Shown here: in pieces, positions 28,001-34,000 of the stretch
Position numbering within the stretch: position 1 is the stretch's first letter
Layout: every line of letters begins with the position of its first letter
Assembly (NCBI GenBank): GCA_037975125.1
Contig: JAJQOW010000021.1
Location: forward strand, 1,244,501-1,308,500
Direction of reading: 5' to 3'
DNA length: 64,000 nucleotides
Origin: Latrodectus hesperus
Lineage: Eukaryota > Arthropoda > Arachnida > Araneae > Theridiidae
Program-made: the position numbers and the translations under genes
Notes under the pieces: generated by a model
Database searches by the model: none
Told to the model about the DNA's origin: nothing
Seen by the model: the letters and a program-made list of their open reading frames with translations, nothing else

Positions 28001-31000
28001 AGAAATATAAACATACTTCCAGGGATTTTCGGTATCTCTCATCCATACTATCAAAAGCATGATGACTAGAACGCTCAGAATAAAGACCTTTAAAAAAGAA
28101 AGATAACATAAAATGTTTTAAAATTCTTTACAAAAAAAGCTAAAATAAAAATATAACAAATAAAAAAGAATCAAACCTGTAAGCTCTGTGTCAATAGCAA
28201 GAAAATCGCATTCATCAATAGCCTCTCTAATTGAGGGCAGCATTGAGTCGAAATCTGCAAAAGGAAAAAGTATTTACAGTAAAGAAGCATTTTCTAATAT
28301 TTTACTACCCACTATGAGACTAGTTCCCACCAATTTGCCTGTGCTTGTCTGTCGGTAGATACAGTAACTGACAAACATTACAGTGTTTCTTTTTATTATA
28401 TATCCTTATCATGAAAACTAAAAAGTAACTGAATGTTCTTGTTAAGCGATTGATATAATTTTATACTTGTAATTTATTTTTTAATGTTTTTATTATTCTG
28501 TGAGATAAAGAATTTCATCTTTGATATATTTTAAAGTCTTTATTATTAAAAATTTCATATTAAATTAATTTATTAAAAAATTAAATTTCATAAGAAATTT
28601 TGGAACAATTCCATTATACCTCCATATGATAATCATCATGACCAGAAAAGAAAATCGTTTTATATTTGTGTTTCACATTATTGTAAAAAGGTTCAAAATT
28701 TTGAAAAATTACAAAAATTGTACAAATATTTTATTTACATTTTCTTGCCTGTATGTTATACTTATTTAAATGCTAGTTTATTTGTGATAAAAACTGCTTA
28801 GCAATCGTTTTGATGATACAGTGCAGGAGTACAATGGAATGGTAACAAAATTTTTACAATTACAGAATACATACTAAGAGTTTTAGAAAGTACATGATAA
28901 AAATATTGCATAATCACAGAAATATCATATCAAATAACAGAGAAGTAACTAAAGAGACGTAACTAAAATGAACTCAGATATATTTCAGAAAAGCAAGCAA
29001 ATTTTAAAATCAAAAAGTGCAAAAAAATTAAGATAGATGTTAGCAATTGAAGTTGCAAAATAAGAAATATAGCTATGTTAAACAATGATGTTTATAATTG
29101 ATGGAATCTAGTTTAAGGCCATGTTACAATTTAATGTACAAATGTTTATTAAAGGGAAAAATCAAAAATTGGATTTCAGATATTCATGATAAACATTTAC
29201 ATACCTGCCAACTTTTAGAAAAGTATTTCAGTAAAACTTAGTACAAAGAGTTTTAATCCGTGTGACTAAAGAAAAAAATTATACCTCTACCATTTATTTT
29301 CCCCATCTACAGTTTTTCAAGCTTCCCCCCTTCTCCGACAGAAAAAGGGTTTGACATGTGCATTTTCAGAGCCGCTACGACCACACAGTCCGGAAAGTTA
29401 TTTCTCTTTTCCCACAGATGGGTTGAATGGGGTGCTAATTTCTGCTTCTCACCATGGCTAACAAGAAAAAATCGCTATTATGTGCTAAGAAATAAAAAAA
29501 AATTTTTCCTTTTTAAACTTTGCCCAGAAGAACCGAAACGCGTAAAATAATTCATGCTATCAGTAAAAGCGTAAAACATGTGGATCTTGCGTAAAATATA
29601 CGCACGATGCGTAAAAGTTGGCCGGTCTGCATTTAACAGTGAGAATACTTTTTCTAATACAAATGTTTAGAACCTTTATTATATATTTTTCTATTGATTA
29701 ATCCCAAAATCAAAGTAGAAGAAATTAGTTTATGCAGTAAATAGTAGATATAAATTATAAATAAAATAATTACATATATCCAACATTTTTCAATTATATT
29801 TTTAAATAATAGAGATAAAATATATAAAATTTTACAATTAAGTTGGAATTATATTTAGGATTACTACAACCTTCAATGAATTTACAGCTATAACAGAAAA
29901 ATTTTAATTAGGTATAAGTTTACAGTCTGGTACTACTTGATTCTTTGCTGATTATTTTAATGCTAAGATGTGATTAACAAGCTTGCAGCTACAGAAGATA
30001 TTAAAACTCAAATATATATATATTTTTTTAACAAAATGCATCAATGTAGGTAAAATTTCCAGGAGTAATTCACGATTTTCAAAGAGTCGAGTCTAAATTC
30101 CAGGAATCTCTAACATAATAACATTACTTTAATGCAAGTTTTAATAAGAATTTGAAATTTTATAAAAAAAAACAGTTTTATTAAATTTCAAATTAATTCT
30201 TATTAAAATTTGCATTGAAATAATGTTATAATAATATAATAGTAGTAAATAACACAATTTTATATTAAAAGTAATACAATTTTATTAATTATGATTGGAG
30301 TTTTAATGATATATGTCAAAAATATACACATTTATAGAAAAATCTTTATAAGTATATTGAAGCAAATTTCTAAAATAAGTTACAGCAAAATAATTGATAA
30401 ATATATATTAATACAAAAGTTAATTTATAATTATTAATAACAATTACTTTTATTTTCCTCATTCTTTTCCTAACTAAAAAAATACATAGATATTGAAATA
30501 TACCAATCAAGGTATATTATGAATTTAATTGTTGATATAACAAAAATCAGTCTTTTTATTTTGATATTACAAACTAACAGAAAAGTATAATTTAAACAGC
30601 AGTATTACTCATTCATTGTTATTTCTTTTAATATTTTCATTTAAAATTTTAGATAATATTTTATGTATGTGACAATTATGAAAAATCGCTGCCTTTGAAA
30701 TATTTTTCTTAACAATAAAATTCATGGCTAAAGACTAGGTACTAATGTGGGTGATAAAATGCACCAAACTGGCTTACTGCATCGGAATGCATTTGTATGG
30801 CGCAATTGTCATTTTCTGACGAATGTGATTGTCTACATGCACGAGATTTGTTTTGCATGTTTGTAACACATGAAGCATATGATTAATAATTTGCTTTCAA
30901 CAGATTACAGTTTAAGCAATTTGTGATTTATTGTTTATATTTTTTTTAATTTTTTGAACACTTTGCATTGAATTTTTTATTTTAAATTACTTATGTAAAA

Positions 31001-34000
31001 TTTACTTTGAAAGTTTATAAAATAAATTTATCAATTTGTTTTAATTATTTTGAATTATTGCTTTCCGCGTATATATGGCTTGTAATCATTGCAAGAAGAT
31101 AATGACAGAATTTTCTTGAGAACCATAAAACTAGTCAACTATCTAACTAGTGCTGATGATTTTACAAGCAATGATTAGGTGAGTTTTATTTAATGTATCT
31201 AATTAATATTGCTGTTGTAAATTATATTATACATTAAATATATTGTTTATAAATATTTCATACATTTGTAATTAGATTTATTCAGTATGGTAATGTTGAT
31301 TAATGAGTAAGTCTAATTTTTGTAAGAATAAGTTTAGGTTAGATTTATTTATAGTGCTAGTTTTAAATAGGAGCTAGACTGCAATATAACAATTTTTTTA
31401 AGGTGAGCATCACTGCTCAATTAATTAAAATTAGAGCTTTCATAAAATTACATTTTATTGACATAGAGATATAGCTTCATTGTCCTGTTGACACATATTG
31501 TAGAACTGTGCGAAACTTAGTTTATTTTTTTGTTATGTAAACTTTGAGAAATTAGTTTCAAGTTATCAGTATTTTAATACTTCTGTAATAAATAATTATA
31601 ATGAAAAATTTCAAAGTTTGCTGTTTGAAATTTAAATTACCACAGGGTTGAACAGCTTAAGTTCAAGCACGACAGGTATTTGGTAACAGAACATTGTGTG
31701 AAGTGAAATAACTTAGGTTAACTAAATATGGTTGGGTTTTCAGGTGCAAGTTCCAGATAATGACAAGCTGCACCTAGTTCAACTAGATAACTGTGTAGTG
31801 ATTGGTACAAAGATTGGAAATTGCATTAAACCCACCTAGTTACCTAGTCTTTTACTAAATTTATATTCAGCATTTGTTACAGCAATGTAAATTAAGATTT
31901 GAGTAAAAAGAATTTATAGTAAATTCTAAATTAAATATTCAGCATGTTTGAGCTGTTAAATGTTAAGTTAAAGGACACAAGTAATAGAAGATAATAACAT
32001 ACAAGACCAGGGAAATGTCAGGTGGGTAAAACGTGCCAAGCGGGAAATAATGTATGACAAACAGGCTTAATGGTGCGGAATGCGTTTGCATGGCATGATT
32101 TTCGTTTTATGACGTAAAATGATCGAAATTTGTTTTATGTGCAACATTCTCTAAACTGGTTGTGACAATTGCGAAACCAATGTATTGGGTGAGTTATTTT
32201 GTTTTTTATTAAAACTGCTGTTGCATGAAATATTTTATGTATAAATTCAAAGTGGATAGGTTAATTAGAAATTCTTAGATTTTATAAAAATGTATGCTTA
32301 CATAAGTAAATATATTTTTAAGTAAACTTTATTGCATGTTGTTAGATTGTGCCTCATTGAATTTTTTTAATCTCCTTTGCGATAGGTGAATCATATATGT
32401 ATTTCGTACAGACAAATGTGAGAACTGGGCCATTAACCCATACATTAATCTAGAAATAGCCAAATCAATGGTGCGTATAAGTGCATGGATAGTGCATTTT
32501 AAGGCAAAGCAATTTTTAATAACCACTAGTTTTTTTTTGGTATTTTGTTCATCAGCTGTAACAAGAGGGGGGTCGTAATATAAACATTCTCACTCTCTTC
32601 TGATAGCACTCCAAACATTTTTGTTTTCTCTACTATGTGTCATTTTTAAAGTTTCAGCGTCAGTTTTATTACAGTTTGCATTGCTCTTGGATTTATTTTG
32701 TGCACTTCTGTTGTCATTTCAGAAAACCTTGACTCCCGATTATTAATGTGAGGAATTATTATTTATCAGAGGATGAATATACTCATATGATAATGAGCCA
32801 ATTAGAAAGATAAAATATAACAAATATTTTATGCTTGCGATTTTGCCTTTCTGTGTGTTTCGAGATTTCCGACGCTCAGTGTTCACTTTAAATTTTGTTC
32901 TTTCTTCTTGTAAATAGCTTTTGTCATATATATTTTACTATATTGAAAGTATATTAATGAGTTTCGTCAGTTAAAATTTTGTAATAATTGAAATAGCACT
33001 TTTAAAAATTTTTCTTCTGAAGAGAAGCCAACTTTTTTTGTATATTTTCATATAAACTGAAGAAAAGACATAATGTTAAAACCAGACTTTAATAAGACAC
33101 ATAATGTAATACACTAAAATGGCACCAAAAATTACGGCAGTAGGACTTAAACTCCATTATTTGTGATATTTTAAAAACTTAGGCCTATTGGAGCAAAACC
33201 CTTGTCCTGCAGTATAATTTCTTCTGCTTTGTTCTGAGCAGGTGTCTTAAAGATACCCTGCCATGAAAAGATTAAGGTGGGCATCACTGCCTGGTTAGTT
33301 AAAATTCAAGTTTTAATGAAAAATATAATTTATTAATGTTAGAGATTTAGCTTTATTGTGCGTATATATAAGAATTTTTAGCAACAAAGAAATGTTGCCA
33401 AGAATAATGCAATTAGGATACAAGATTCTTTCCTGAAAAACTTATACCACTAAATAATAAATCTGCACCTGATAAATAAAAAGTGTTACATTAGGATTTT
33501 ACAAAAGAAAATATTAATTTTTTTAAATGTAAATACAGGAACAATAGTTTCAAAAATGTAAATATTTATTCAAAGAAAAACAGAGCATGAATTCTAAAGA
33601 AAATATAAGAACATTTGCAAATAAATAAATCCATCTGAAATATAATTTCATTTTTACATACTAATTTTAAGAAAGAAAATATGAGAACATTTTTTCAAAT
33701 GTAACTACAAATTAAATTAACAATCAATTAAAAAGATTTTTTATTCTAATAATATGAATGATAAAAATGCCAGACATATAAGCTAAAGGAAGCACATGTC
33801 TTTATTATAATTTTAAATTATTACAAAATAGAAAAGAAGTATTTAAAAAGTAATGAAGAATAATACAACCCAAACTTACGTATCCAAAAGATCAAGAAAT
33901 CTATAGAACACATTATACTAAAGTAGAAGTTTCCATGTAATTTTTATTATTCTCATTATCTCTATCTCGTAATGAAAAATCAGATTGCCTGATAAACCAG

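Larger units (their letters stand above)
24276..28016 (-). other. PARN intron 3
   Basis: 3741 bases. It contains a decayed RNase H LINE (24880-25700) and an old SINE (26741-26920), both listed separately. The remaining sequence is AT-rich and featureless. Confidence 0.85.
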
